Position numbers and translations under genes: made by a program. A model generated the notes under the pieces. It saw only the letters and a list, made by a program, of their open reading frames with translations. It ran no database searches and was not told where the DNA came from. From Mycobacterium sp. ITM-2016-00318 (GTDB lineage: Bacteria; Actinomycetota; Actinomycetes; Mycobacteriales; Mycobacteriaceae): 64,000 bases of DNA. Shown here one piece after another: positions 1 through 8,521 of this stretch (within the stretch, counting starts at the first letter, position 1; every line of letters starts with the position of its first letter). The DNA lies in contig NZ_CP134400.1 in the NCBI RefSeq assembly GCF_002968285.2, positions 806,001 to 870,000 on the forward strand, given 5' to 3'.

Positions 1-1
1 C

Positions 2-523
2 TATGCCCGTTCGCACAACCCACCCGCCGCTGACAGCTCGTGGCCGTGGCCTGAGCCGCGGCTCGCCTACTCGAACGCGGTGCTGGCCGAGGCGATGATC
101 GCCGCGGGATCTGCGCTCGACGACATGGCCTTGCAGCAGCGTGGCTTGGATCTGTTGGGTTGGCTGATCGACTACGAGACGATAGACGGCCATCTGTCGC
201 CTACCCCGGTGGGAGGCAGCGGGCCAGGCGACGTCAAGCCGGCTTTCGACCAGCAGCCGATCGAGGTGGCCGCGCTGGCGGATGCGTGCGCGCGTGCCGC
301 GACCGTCGACGCAGCCGCGAGGTGGCCCGATGGCGTCTCGGCCGCTGCCGCCTGGTTCCAGGGTGCCAACGACATCGGGCAGCTCATGTGGGATCCGGAG
401 ACGGGCGGCGGGTTCGACGGGCTTCTCGTCGACGGGGTGAACCAGAACCAGGGCGCGGAGTCGACGCTGGCTGTCCTGGCGACGATGCAGCACGCTCGCC
501 GGTTCTCCGTTGTGTCGCAATGA
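2..523 (+). CDS. Glycosyltransferase-associated protein, C-terminal part (5' cut by window edge)
   Basis: An open frame enters from the left edge (frame starting at base 2) and ends at the TGA at 521-523, giving about 173 residues. The visible part reads YARSHNPPAADSSWPWPEPR and continues into alanine-rich helices with DQQPIEVAALADAC and a GGFDGL segment. This pattern of short helical repeats with conserved Trp, Glu and Gly is typical of the all-alpha C-terminal region that follows the glycosyltransferase domain in many actinobacterial sugar-transfer proteins. That assignment is from memory of such proteins; the catalytic domain lies outside the window. The stop overlaps the next start by four bases (ATGA), so the two genes are translationally coupled. 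The pairing with a GH130-type enzyme suggests work on mannose- or glucose-containing glycans. Confidence 0.7.
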   Translation, partial: YARSHNPPAADSSWPWPEPRLAYSNAVLAEAMIAAGSALDDMALQQRGLDLLGWLIDYETIDGHLSPTPVGGSGPGDVKPAFDQQPIEVAALADACARAATVDAAARWPDGVSAAAAWFQGANDIGQLMWDPETGGGFDGLLVDGVNQNQGAESTLAVLATMQHARRFSVVSQ

Positions 524-1998
524 CTTCGGTGCAGACCGGACTCGTCACCCGAAGCCCGCAGAGGCTCGCGGCGGATCCGTCGAGGGTGATCACCCGGCTT
601 TTCGTACCCGGACAGGAAGGGTTCGAGCGCCGGGACTCCCGAGCCGGAGCAGTGCTGAGACGCATCCTTGCCCTCGACGAGGACGAAGTTGAGCTGTCAT
701 TGGACGATGTTGTTCGGCGCTTCGATGGCCGGCACCGCGATCTGGTCGGCACCTTCCGCAGGCACGCCGACGAACTCTCCGATCGTCTGAAGGCCGGTGC
801 CCGACTGTCACCGGCTCGAGTGTTGTTGCTGGGAGCCACATTCACCAGTGAATACGCCATCGAGGCGGCGGCATTGTGCAATCCAAGCATCGTCGCGCAC
901 CCGGACCAAGCGGATATCGCAGCGGGCAGCCTGCGGTTCGTCATGAGCGTACGGGGCATCGGCGAAGGACATCGGTCATCGATCGGATTCCGGACGGGCG
1001 TCGTCGACGCCGAGGGCGGTGTCACGGTCCACACTCCGACTCGTTTCGCCTCCGCCGGGTCCGTCGGGACGACGCTGCTCGACGCCGCCGCTTTCCGCAG
1101 TGAGCTCGCACGGCATCGCGACGCAGGCGAGGCTGCCGACTACGTCCTCGATGCCCTCGGCGAGCAATTCACCATGGCCGACCTCGACGAGCAACTCCTT
1201 ACGCTGCAGACACATATGAGTACCCGAGGCCGTGCACAGCAGACTATTTCAGTGATTCGGACCGTCGCTGAACGTTTCTATGCAGTCGAATTCCCGGCAG
1301 ATCTACCGCTTTCCGAACGGGTGCTGCACCCGACGATCGGCGCCGAGGCGGCAGGCATGGAGGACGCGCGCTTCGTTCGCTTCGTCGACGACGACGGGTC
1401 GGTCACGTTCTACGCCACCTACACAGCCTATAGCGGGTCGGTCATCAGCCAGCAGCTTCTGAAGACTACTGACTTCCGGTCGTTCACCTCGACGCCGATG
1501 GTCGGTAGCGCGGCGGCCAACAAGGGCGTAGCGCTGTTCCCGCGTCGCATCGGCGGACGTTTCGCCGCCATGTCGAGGTCGGATCGTGAATCGAATTCGG
1601 TTGCCTTTGCCGATGTTCCGTTCGACTGGCCTAGCGCCGCACCCTGCCAGCAACCCACTGAAGCGTGGGAGACGTTGCAGCTCGGCAATTGTGGACCGCC
1701 CATCGAAACCGAGGCGGGGTGGCTGGTGCTCACCCATGGGGTCGGGCCGATGCGGACCTACCGGATCGGGGCGATTCTGTTGGATCTCGACGAGCCGACC
1801 CGCATCATCGGTCGACTGCGACGGCCACTGCTGAGCCCGGCCGATGACGAGCAGGACGGCTACGTTCCGAATGTCGTGTATTCGTGCGGTGCACTGGTGC
1901 ACGCCGGGACCTTGGTGATTCCGTACGGAATAGCAGACGCGGCCATCGGTATCGCGACCGTGCCGCTGAATGGACTACTTGCCGAGTTGAGGAGTTGA
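520..1998 (+). CDS. GH130-like glycosidase/glycoside phosphorylase
   Basis: 492 residues from the ATG at 520, chosen because it overlaps the upstream stop as ATGA; the frame stays open further upstream but that part is shadow sequence. The protein resembles the GH130 (beta-mannoside phosphorylase-like, formerly DUF377) five-bladed propeller family: a helical N-terminal region, then blade-like segments such as LLGATFTSEYAIEAAALCNP, SLRFVMSVRGIGEG, HPTIGAEAAGMEDARFVRF, FYATYTAYSG, and near the end VLTHGVGPMRTYRIGAILLD and NVVYSCGALVHAGTLVIPYG. GH130 enzymes use phosphate to cleave beta-mannosidic links, but the exact substrate cannot be read here. Length exceeds the roughly 330-residue core, the extra being the N-terminal region. 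It sits between a glycosyltransferase-type gene and an HPF-like gene, with one base separating it from the latter. Confidence 0.78.
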   Translation: MTSVQTGLVTRSPQRLAADPSRVITRLFVPGQEGFERRDSRAGAVLRRILALDEDEVELSLDDVVRRFDGRHRDLVGTFRRHADELSDRLKAGARLSPARVLLLGATFTSEYAIEAAALCNPSIVAHPDQADIAAGSLRFVMSVRGIGEGHRSSIGFRTGVVDAEGGVTVHTPTRFASAGSVGTTLLDAAAFRSELARHRDAGEAADYVLDALGEQFTMADLDEQLLTLQTHMSTRGRAQQTISVIRTVAERFYAVEFPADLPLSERVLHPTIGAEAAGMEDARFVRFVDDDGSVTFYATYTAYSGSVISQQLLKTTDFRSFTSTPMVGSAAANKGVALFPRRIGGRFAAMSRSDRESNSVAFADVPFDWPSAAPCQQPTEAWETLQLGNCGPPIETEAGWLVLTHGVGPMRTYRIGAILLDLDEPTRIIGRLRRPLLSPADDEQDGYVPNVVYSCGALVHAGTLVIPYGIADAAIGIATVPLNGLLAELRS

Positions 1999-1999
1999 A

Positions 2000-2380
2000 A
2001 TGGCAACACAGGATGACCGACAGCGAAAAGCTTTTCGGGAGAACTCGATCCATGTCGGCAGCGGCTTTGTGGCGAGAGAACGGGCGCATGTCGTCGAGGT
2101 GTTGTCGGCTCTTGGGCCTCACCTGGGAAAGTGGGACCCCAGTGATGTCGTCGTCGATGTCTCCCTGCAGGACCGCGACGGCAAGGAGCAGCGGGTCACA
2201 TTGCGCACCACCCTGCCTGCCCATCAGCCGCTGATAGCGGTGGCTGAGAACCCGGACATCGACCACGCGCTCTCCGAAGCCAAACGTGAGCTGATCCGCC
2301 AACTCGATCACCGGAAGTCGATGAAAGAACCCATGAACAACCGCCGACTTCGGCAATCCTCTATTCGGCGACCGGGCTGA
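2000..2380 (+). CDS. HPF/RaiA-like ribosome-associated protein
   Basis: 126 residues, starting one base after the GH130 stop, so it is in the same operon. The N-terminal 95 residues read like a hibernation-promoting factor / sigma-54-modulation (S30EA) fold: an early strand HVGSGFVARE, a helix HVVEVLSALG, a strand SDVVVDVSLQDRDGKEQRVT, a strand LPAHQPLIAVAENPDIDHAL and a C-terminal helix with basic residues (SEAKRELIRQLDHRK). HPF-family proteins bind the 30S decoding region and silence ribosomes in stationary phase. The C-terminal dimerisation domain of long HPF is absent. Sequence similarity is judged by eye and the family is degenerate; a role with the glycan enzymes is unexplained. Confidence 0.6.
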   Translation: MATQDDRQRKAFRENSIHVGSGFVARERAHVVEVLSALGPHLGKWDPSDVVVDVSLQDRDGKEQRVTLRTTLPAHQPLIAVAENPDIDHALSEAKRELIRQLDHRKSMKEPMNNRRLRQSSIRRPG

Positions 2381-2421
2381 TCACTCCGCGTCGGCGGCTC
2401 TGACGGTCACACAGCCGCCCG

Positions 2422-2730
2422 TCATCCGGCGAGTCGGTGAACGCGTCCCTCGTTCAGTTGATCGTGTGAGGTGACCGCTTCGCTTCGATAGGACGTGTCG
2501 TGATGCCGCAGGCTGTTTTGGATCTCGACCATGGCCGCTTGGGCCCTCGCAGCGGACTCATGGGCAAGCAGTTCCCGCCGGAGTTGCACCGCGTGCTCAT
2601 CTGCGATCGCCGCACCTCTGTTATCGCGCCGTCCCGGGCGCGTCTTCCGCACCACGACGACGAGCACGCCGATGAGGACAAGTGCGGCCATTGCCGCGAC
2701 GACGATCAAAGCGGTTGTGTTGGTGGCCAT
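2422..2730 (-). CDS. Small single-span membrane protein
   Basis: 102 residues. A hydrophobic helix rich in Val, Ala and Leu covers about residues 7-29 right after the N-terminus (MATNTTALIVVAAMAALVLI onwards), followed by a basic stop-transfer segment (RKTRPGRRDNR) and a charged, probably helical cytoplasmic tail containing RRELLAHESAARAQAAMVE. No family is recognised. The tail may form a short coiled coil. The gene is transcribed away from the TetR regulator at 2982 and the 19-bp palindrome at 2906-2924 lies between them, so it may be a target of that regulator (inference). Confidence 0.6.
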   Translation of the reverse strand: MATNTTALIVVAAMAALVLIGVLVVVVRKTRPGRRDNRGAAIADEHAVQLRRELLAHESAARAQAAMVEIQNSLRHHDTSYRSEAVTSHDQLNEGRVHRLAG

Positions 2731-2905
2731 CCCGGCCTCTCAAATTTGTGGAGCGGCGCCACCACACCGGCCATGATCCGAAAGTGGAACATCGCGCCGG
2801 TTCCTCCCGAGGGATGTATCCGGACACGCATGTTTTCGGTCGGTGAGTGGGCCGCCCCTGCACTGCTCGCGAACCAGACCTCCAGTACACGCTTGTTTCG
2901 GTGTT

Positions 2906-2924
2906 CTGTCAACACTGTTGACAG
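2906..2924. promoter_or_regulatory. Perfect 19-bp palindrome, probable TetR operator
   Basis: CTGTCAACACTGTTGACAG is a perfect inverted repeat of 9 bp around a central C. It lies just upstream of a TetR-family gene and in the divergent region shared with the membrane protein gene at 2730. Position, length and symmetry match autoregulatory TetR operators; binding is inferred. Confidence 0.7.
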
Positions 2925-2981
2925 GTGCTGTTGACGTACGATGTCGGTGCTGTTCAGGACCGAACGGAAGTGCTGCAAAAT

Positions 2982-3659
2982 ATGGCGATCAACCGGTCGA
3001 CGATCCTGCGGGCGGCGCTCACGGTTATCGACAGGGACGGCGTCGACGGCTTGTCCATGCGTCGCCTCAGTGAGGCGGTGGGTCGGGATCCGACCGTGCT
3101 GTATCGACACGTGCCGAACAAGGCAGCGCTGCTCGACGGAGTCGCGGAGATCCTGCTCGGGCAACTGCGTGTGGACACGGCTGATCCGGACTGGGCCGGT
3201 CAGTTGCGCGCCATTGCCCACGAGTTCCGCCGACTGGCCGTCACACACCCGAACGCAGTGCCGTTGTTGGTGACTCGGCCGTTGGCGACTCCTCTGGGTC
3301 AGCGGCCGCCGGGGATGTTGCGGCCCCTCGAGGATGTCGTCGCCCTGCTCACGTCCGCAGGCTTCAGCGGGGCGGATGCCCTGCACATCTACCGGGTGCT
3401 CTTCGGCTTTCTGCACGGCCACATCCTCGACGAGCTGCAAGAGGTGATCGAGCGACCGGAGGAGACCGACGACGTGTTGCGCCTGGGCTTGCATCGACTG
3501 GAGGTCACCGAGTTCCCGCAGGTGCGCGCCCTGGCGCCGATGCTGGCGTCCTACGACGGTGAGGCCGAGCTCGACCGCGGCCTTGATCTGTTGTTCTTCG
3601 GTCTGACGGCGACACTGACGACGCCGGACGTGTCATCGCGGGCGAGTCAACGGAAGTGA
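2982..3659 (+). CDS. TetR-family transcriptional regulator
   Basis: 225 residues from the ATG at 2982; an in-frame GTG at 2925 would add 19 residues but begins at the very edge of the palindrome, so the later start is preferred. The N-terminal helix-turn-helix is clear: STILRAALTVIDRDGVDGLS, then MRRLSEAVGRDPTVLYRHVP and NKAALLDGVAE. The C-terminal ligand-binding region is of the TetR_C type, with hydrophobic helices (HIYRVLFGFLHGHILDELQE). These proteins repress their own and neighbouring genes and release DNA on binding a small molecule. The palindrome 58 bp upstream of this start supports autoregulation. The ligand cannot be inferred. Confidence 0.88.
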   Translation: MAINRSTILRAALTVIDRDGVDGLSMRRLSEAVGRDPTVLYRHVPNKAALLDGVAEILLGQLRVDTADPDWAGQLRAIAHEFRRLAVTHPNAVPLLVTRPLATPLGQRPPGMLRPLEDVVALLTSAGFSGADALHIYRVLFGFLHGHILDELQEVIERPEETDDVLRLGLHRLEVTEFPQVRALAPMLASYDGEAELDRGLDLLFFGLTATLTTPDVSSRASQRK

Positions 3660-3766
3660 CGGACTAAGAAAGACAACTCGCTGCGAGTCACGAAGATCGT
3701 CGCGCGGGGCCGACTTTCGCACCTGAATGGTCTACTCGCGGCCTTGGCCGGCTGACACCGCGGGGA

Positions 3767-4168
3767 TTATTTGGCGAGCAGCCAGTGGTAGAGCTCGAAC
3801 GAGGCCTGTTCGACCGAACCCTTCGTCAGCTTTCCGTCGTCCACCGTCCATACCGCGGTGCCGGTCATCGCGATGGGCTTGCCGTTGGGTTCGGTGCCGA
3901 GGATGCCATTGTTCGACCCGGTCAACACCCACCGGGAGGTGACGCGGCTGCCGTCGTCGTTCTGGAATGCCTCGATGGTGTCGACATGCAGTTCGTCGAC
4001 GTGGTCGACGAAGTCCGTGACCCAGTTCTTGACGTCGGCCTTGCCAGAAATCTTCTGGCCGCCCGCCTCGACGACGATGTCGTCGGTCACGAACTTCTCG
4101 ACGGCATCGGGTGCGTGAGCGTTCCAGACCTCGTCCCAGAACGCGTTGACAATCTCCGTTGATCGCAT
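3767..4168 (-). CDS. NTF2/SnoaL-like protein
   Basis: 133 residues, a complete alpha+beta cone-fold (NTF2-like) protein: N-terminal helix STEIVNAFWDEVWNAHAPDA, the typical phrase VEKFVTDDIVVEAGG, then a helix before VDELHVDTIEAFQNDDGSRV and a beta-rich C-terminal half ending in VWTVDDGKLTKGSVEQASFE. SnoaL-type proteins include polyketide cyclases, steroid isomerases and many uncharacterised members; nothing here fixes the substrate. It is convergent with the TetR gene and followed, on the same strand upstream, by an alpha/beta hydrolase gene about 100 bp away. Confidence 0.75.
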   Translation of the reverse strand: MRSTEIVNAFWDEVWNAHAPDAVEKFVTDDIVVEAGGQKISGKADVKNWVTDFVDHVDELHVDTIEAFQNDDGSRVTSRWVLTGSNNGILGTEPNGKPIAMTGTAVWTVDDGKLTKGSVEQASFELYHWLLAK

Positions 4169-4269
4169 GTTCGCACCATCTCACCCTCGTCGCGCTGCCG
4201 CAGGCCTTTCGACGAAAATAAGAGCGATCTTGTTGTACGGCAATGTATTTCTTGGCTTGCCGTTGTGCA

Positions 4270-5313
4270 CTAGAGGTGTGATCGAATGAAGGCAAGAACC
4301 TCGTCCGCGGTCGCGAAGCCGCCGAGGTGGCTCTCCTCGGTGCGCAGGAATAGTTCGGCATCAGGCAGGAGATCGACAGCCGCTTGCGCGTCCCGCAGCG
4401 GCACGATGTTGTCGGCGTCGCCGTGCCACCACCGCACCGGCGCCTTCACGTCCGCCAGCCGGAAGCCCCAGTCGCGACCGAAAAGCCGGGCATCATCGAC
4501 GATGGCCTGGAAGCGGCCCTTGGCGACCAGGACGATGTCGTCGATGAACATCCCCTCCATCTCGGGGTCGCGAAGTACCCGGCGGTCACCCGCCGGAGTG
4601 GTCATCGCATAGACCTGACAGGCATAGTGCGCGAACGGGAGCAGGGGCGTCATCAGCACGGACACTGCCCCGGCGAGGGGACGGCGCAGTTCGCTCAAGA
4701 GCGGGGCGAAGCGGCGGGCCAGTTCGATGGCGCCGGTTGCGAGCGCGTCGGGGCCGACGGAGGGGACGACGCCCCCAAGGACAGCCACTGCTGCGACGCG
4801 GCCTGCCAGAGCGGGCGCCGCGGCACAGGCCAAGGCGTACGGCCCGCCGCCGGAGAGGCCGACGACGCCGAGTCGCTCGGCGCCGAGGGCATCGGCAACA
4901 TGTGCGACGTCTCTCGCCCAGTCGGCCACCGACTCATAAGGATGAGGGTCGGACAAACCGCTACCCGGCCGGCCCACCACCACGACGCGCAAGCCGAGGT
5001 TTTCGGCGGCGCGACGGCCGATCAGTGGAAATTGCCGGCGCCCGCCGGGTGTGCCGTGGAACCACAGCACTGGATCGCCCGACGGATCGCCGAATTCGGC
5101 GAATCCAAGACGGCGGCCGTCGGGCAGGTAGAAACGGCCCTCGGCGCGCGGCTTCTCGACGCGAGGTACGCCGAAGGGGTGCCGCATCGGGTTGGTCATC
5201 CGCATCGACTCAGGATCGTGCTTGGCAAACGCTCTCACGGGGGATATCGGGGTAACTGGAGCTGCCGTTAGCGGCCTGCTGCCCCCGACGAGCCTGAGAT
5301 GGCTTCGGGCCAT
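4270..5313 (-). CDS. Alpha/beta-hydrolase
   Basis: Up to 347 residues. The fold is evident: PVLWFHGTPGGRRQF provides the oxyanion-hole HG motif, GVVGLSGGGPYALA contains the nucleophile elbow GLSGG (Ser), WWHGDADNIVPL the acid region (Asp) and EESHLGGFATADE the catalytic His. The family covers esterases, lipases, epoxide hydrolases and dehalogenases. The start is uncertain: the N-terminal 36 residues are not family-like, and the ATG at 5205 (MRMTNPMRHPFG) is an alternative. A degenerate copy of the same C-terminal end occurs at 32566-32712, suggesting a paralogue was once present there. Confidence 0.85.
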   Translation of the reverse strand: MARSHLRLVGGSRPLTAAPVTPISPVRAFAKHDPESMRMTNPMRHPFGVPRVEKPRAEGRFYLPDGRRLGFAEFGDPSGDPVLWFHGTPGGRRQFPLIGRRAAENLGLRVVVVGRPGSGLSDPHPYESVADWARDVAHVADALGAERLGVVGLSGGGPYALACAAAPALAGRVAAVAVLGGVVPSVGPDALATGAIELARRFAPLLSELRRPLAGAVSVLMTPLLPFAHYACQVYAMTTPAGDRRVLRDPEMEGMFIDDIVLVAKGRFQAIVDDARLFGRDWGFRLADVKAPVRWWHGDADNIVPLRDAQAAVDLLPDAELFLRTEESHLGGFATADEVLAFIRSHL

Positions 5314-5719
5314 CGTCAGCGGCCCCGGCTCGCTCTTGCCCGGTTTCCACTGCTCTGAGCCGTCGCGGTGTCGTCCCGAGTTTCGCTGTCCGCCGGAAAT
5401 CCGTCGGGTGTCGTAGCAGAGCCGCCGAGTCCCGAGTCGATCGAGTCGCGCCGGACTAGTTCCTCGTGAAAGGACCGCTTCTCACGATATGGCCGTTCGA
5501 GATTCAATTCCCACGGAAATGCCATTAAGTTCCCCCATGTAGCGCCGTATCGGCAATAGCGGAGAACGCTACCGCAATTCTTCGGGATATTGCGTAACTA
5601 TCCGATAAAGGATAACTGCGGCTGAATAGCGTAGCCGTGAATATTCTTTTCCCAAAGCAAAGCGTTTGTCGCTGCCGGGACGGCGCCGATCGAGCACCCC
5701 TGAGGTGCAATCGCCGCCC
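5314..5719. other. Intergenic stretch, no gene seen
   Basis: About 400 bases with a clearly AT-richer core around 5520-5660. Short open frames exist on the minus strand but they lack ribosome-binding sites and family-like composition, so I call no gene. It could hold the promoter of the hydrolase gene at 5313. Confidence 0.5.
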
Positions 5720-6820
5720 TCATCGCCCGCCGGTAACCGCGCCGAAGCAGACCACGCTGCGTGCCCCATGACCAGAAACCATTTCCGTGAACGCCTTTTC
5801 CACGTCATCAATACCGACACGCTGCGTGACCAGGGCCTCCAGATCGAGTCGTCCGCGAAGAGCCAGCTCGGCGAGGACCGGGATGTCGCGCGCGGCATCG
5901 CTTGCGCCATAGACACTGCCGCGGATCGTCTTGCCGTCAGCCATCAATGAGAGCGCGTTGAACGTGACTGTTTCCTCGATCGCGGCAGCGCCGACAAGTG
6001 TGACCGTGCCGCCGCGGCGCGTGGCGTCGTACGCGGCGCGGATTGTCGCTGGCTTGCCGACGACCTCGATTCCGTGGTCAACCCCTTGGTGACCAGTGAG
6101 CTCGCGGACCGCGGTGACGAGATCGACGTCGCTCGCATCGATGGTGTCGGTCGCGCCGTTGGCTGCCGCGGTAGAAAGCTGACCAGCCACGGTGTCGGCG
6201 GCGATGATGCGCGCTGCCCCGGCGAGCCGGGCGCCCTGCATTGCCGCTAAACCCACACCACCGCAACCGATTACGAGCACACTCTCACCGGGACGGACGA
6301 CTGCGGTGCGCATCACCGCGCCGACGCCGGTCGTCACTGCGCAACCCAGCAGGGCGGCGATGTCGAGCGGCAGCGACGAATCCACGTTGACGACCGCCGC
6401 AGCGGGCACCAACGTCTCTTCGGCTAACGTCCCCGCGCCCATTGACGGCCACACGCCTCCGTCGGCGCTGGAGGCGTACGGCTCGCCGAAGGCGTGTGTG
6501 AGCCCGCTCGGGCATAGGTGCGAGTCGCCGCGCAGACAGTCGGGGCATGTTCGGCATGGGACATTCCAGGTGATCACGACGTGGTCGCCGGGGTGGACGG
6601 TCATCACGTCGGCGCCGACCTCGGTGACGATGCCTGCGCCTTCGTGACCGAGGGTGCACGGCAGAAGGGCCGGCATGCCGCCGTCCCGCACCGACAGGTC
6701 GGTGTGGCAGACGCCGCTGGCCGCCAGCTGCACCTTGACCTCGTGGCTGCCGACTGGCCGGAGTGTCAGGTCTTCGACCGCGGCGGGCTTGCCGACCTCA
6801 CGCAATACGGCCGCCCTCAT
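5720..6820 (-). CDS. Zinc-dependent alcohol dehydrogenase (MDR family)
   Basis: 366 residues, the usual size of medium-chain dehydrogenases. The catalytic zinc ligands appear as Cys38 (GVCHTD) and the GHEGAG motif (His59, Glu60); the structural zinc ligands as Cys89, Cys92, Cys95 and Cys103 in CRTCPDCLRGDSHLC. The NAD-binding Rossmann motif is VLVIGCGGVGLAA. The sequence is of the class III / AdhD-like actinobacterial branch. It oxidises a primary alcohol to an aldehyde with NAD (known for the family). The divergent aldehyde dehydrogenase gene begins only 49 bp away, so the pair probably oxidises an alcohol to an acid in two steps from one shared control region. Confidence 0.9.
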   Translation of the reverse strand: MRAAVLREVGKPAAVEDLTLRPVGSHEVKVQLAASGVCHTDLSVRDGGMPALLPCTLGHEGAGIVTEVGADVMTVHPGDHVVITWNVPCRTCPDCLRGDSHLCPSGLTHAFGEPYASSADGGVWPSMGAGTLAEETLVPAAAVVNVDSSLPLDIAALLGCAVTTGVGAVMRTAVVRPGESVLVIGCGGVGLAAMQGARLAGAARIIAADTVAGQLSTAAANGATDTIDASDVDLVTAVRELTGHQGVDHGIEVVGKPATIRAAYDATRRGGTVTLVGAAAIEETVTFNALSLMADGKTIRGSVYGASDAARDIPVLAELALRGRLDLEALVTQRVGIDDVEKAFTEMVSGHGARSVVCFGAVTGGR

Positions 6821-6869
6821 ACGGTCTTACGATGGCGAGACGACACCATCAGGTCAAGGGGGACCTGCG

Positions 6870-8333
6870 ATGACGACATCAACCCTGGCGACAATCACGA
6901 TCGGCGGCCAGCCGCAACCCGGCGCCGCGGGCAGCTATCCCGTGCACAACCCCGCCAGACCAGCCGAGATCGTCGGCGAGGCCCCCGCTGCCGACCGTGC
7001 CCAACTCGACGCGGCGGTGGGAGCGGCGCGTGAAGCGGCGCCGGCCTGGCGGGCGTTGGATGTCGGGGAGCGGGTCGCCAAGATCCTGGCGGCGGCGACG
7101 ACGGCCGGCGACCAGCTGAGGGAGCGCGACGGCGCTCGGCTATACACGCGCGAACACGGCAAGGTGTTGTCGGAAGCGCGCTTCGAGCTCGACACCGCGC
7201 CGATGCTCGCGGCGATCATCGGGTCGATGGCGGAGGCGGCGCTGACGCCCGAACAGATTGACCCGCAGGCGCCGTATCCGCAATTGCACCGGGAGCCGTA
7301 CGGCGTTGCGGCCCTCGTGATTCCGTTCAACTGGCCGCTTGCGGTGATGATGACGAAACTGGCGTCGGCGCTGGTCGCGGGTAATACAGCGGTGGTCAAG
7401 CTGCCGCCGACGGTTCCGCTGACCGCGCTGCAGTTCGGGGCGCCGTTCGCGGCGGCGCTGCCACCGGGTTTGGTGAATGTGCTGTCGGCGCCCGGTATCG
7501 AGCTGGCACAGGCGTTGGTGACGCATCCGGGCATCGACGTGATCTCGTTGACGGGTGGCCCGGCGACGGGCCGCGCGGTGATGGCGGCGGCGGCACAGCG
7601 GCTGACGCCGGTGTTGTTGGAGCTCGGCGGCAACGACGCGGCGATCATTGCGCCGGACATGCCGATCAGCGACGGGCTTGTCGAGCGGCTGGTCGCGGCG
7701 ACGTACACAACGGGCGGACAGGTGTGCATGGCGATCAAGCGGCTGTACGCGCCGCGCGATCGAGTCAATGAATTGTCGGAGGCGGTGCTGGCGCGCTGCG
7801 AGCGGGAAGTCATCGGCGACGGATTGGCGGACGAAACGACGCTCGGACCGCTGCACACCGCGGCTGGGCGCGACAGGGTTGGAAGGATGCTGAAAGATGC
7901 AGCAGCACAAGGGGCGACAGTGCGGACCGCGGGACGGATCCGCGCCGAGGACGCCGACGCGGGCGGTTACTTCGTATCGCCGACCGTTGTAACCGATGTG
8001 GTGCAGGATTCGGCGTTGGCGCGCGAGGAGCAGTTCGGCCCGGTGTTGCCGATCCTCGGCTACGACGAGATTGACGACGCTGTGGGTGCGGCGAACGCAA
8101 CTGAGTTCGGCTTGACCGCGTCGGTATGGACGAGTGACGACGCACTTGCGGACAAGGTGACACGGCAGCTCGTTGCAGGCACGGTCAGCGTCAACTGCCA
8201 CGGAATGGCGGCGCAGGACCCGCGTGTCCCCTTCGGTGGGGTTGGGCAGTCGGGCCTCGGACGCGAGTTGGGTGTCGACGGGATCAGGGCGTTCACCCAG
8301 GCAAGGGGTTATGTCCGGCAGCCGCCACCTTGA
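6870..8333 (+). CDS. Aldehyde dehydrogenase family protein
   Basis: 487 residues from the ATG at 6870, preceded by the strong site AAGGGGG at about 6856-6862; the frame stays open upstream but that is antisense to the alcohol dehydrogenase. Family motifs: VIPFNWPLAVMMTKLASALV (cofactor site), GNTAVVKLPPTVPLT, SLTGGPATGRAVM, LELGGNDAAI with the general-base Glu, and the catalytic Cys in GGQVCMAIKR. Near the C-terminus is PFGGVGQSGLGRELG. It oxidises an aldehyde to the acid with NAD(P). The divergent alcohol dehydrogenase would supply the aldehyde (inference from context). Confidence 0.92.
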   Translation: MTTSTLATITIGGQPQPGAAGSYPVHNPARPAEIVGEAPAADRAQLDAAVGAAREAAPAWRALDVGERVAKILAAATTAGDQLRERDGARLYTREHGKVLSEARFELDTAPMLAAIIGSMAEAALTPEQIDPQAPYPQLHREPYGVAALVIPFNWPLAVMMTKLASALVAGNTAVVKLPPTVPLTALQFGAPFAAALPPGLVNVLSAPGIELAQALVTHPGIDVISLTGGPATGRAVMAAAAQRLTPVLLELGGNDAAIIAPDMPISDGLVERLVAATYTTGGQVCMAIKRLYAPRDRVNELSEAVLARCEREVIGDGLADETTLGPLHTAAGRDRVGRMLKDAAAQGATVRTAGRIRAEDADAGGYFVSPTVVTDVVQDSALAREEQFGPVLPILGYDEIDDAVGAANATEFGLTASVWTSDDALADKVTRQLVAGTVSVNCHGMAAQDPRVPFGGVGQSGLGRELGVDGIRAFTQARGYVRQPPP

Positions 8334-8485
8334 GGCGTGAGCGAGTTCTGCATGCGGGCTGCTGGAACTGGCGATTCACGACCCTGGCGCAGATTTCGCC
8401 GCACCCCCGGCCGGCGCCGCAGCAGGTCGCTGGCCAACTGCGAGACAGCTGCTACCTGATACTGGCTTTTTTTGCACAAATAGCA

Positions 8486-8513
8486 TTGACAGTGGGCTGA
8501 AAGCGACGATAGT
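8486..8513 (+). promoter_or_regulatory. Candidate sigma-A promoter giving a leaderless mRNA
   Basis: A consensus -35 box TTGACA at 8486-8491 is followed after 16 bases by GATAGT at 8508-8513 as a -10 element. The start codon of the amidohydrolase gene is at 8522, only 8 bases after the -10 box, and there is no convincing ribosome-binding site. Transcription would begin at or next to the ATG, as is common in mycobacteria. Inferred from sequence only. Confidence 0.5.
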
Positions 8514-8521
8514 CGACAGGT

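Noticed and set aside
384..1034. Minus-strand open frame opposite the GH130-like gene
   Set aside because: The plus strand has a continuous family-like protein, and the minus frame has no motif and a Ser/Arg-rich composition.
3671..3700. Small hairpin after the TetR gene (ACTCGC/GCGAGT), considered as a terminator
   Set aside because: The stem is only six base pairs and there is no T run after it.
4384..5271. Plus-strand open frame opposite the alpha/beta hydrolase
   Set aside because: The minus strand carries HG, GLSGG and terminal His motifs in order, so the plus frame is a shadow.
5316..5710. Two small minus-strand open frames in the 5.3-5.7 kb gap
   Set aside because: No ribosome-binding site and no sequence character of a protein family; the AT-rich part fits a control region better.
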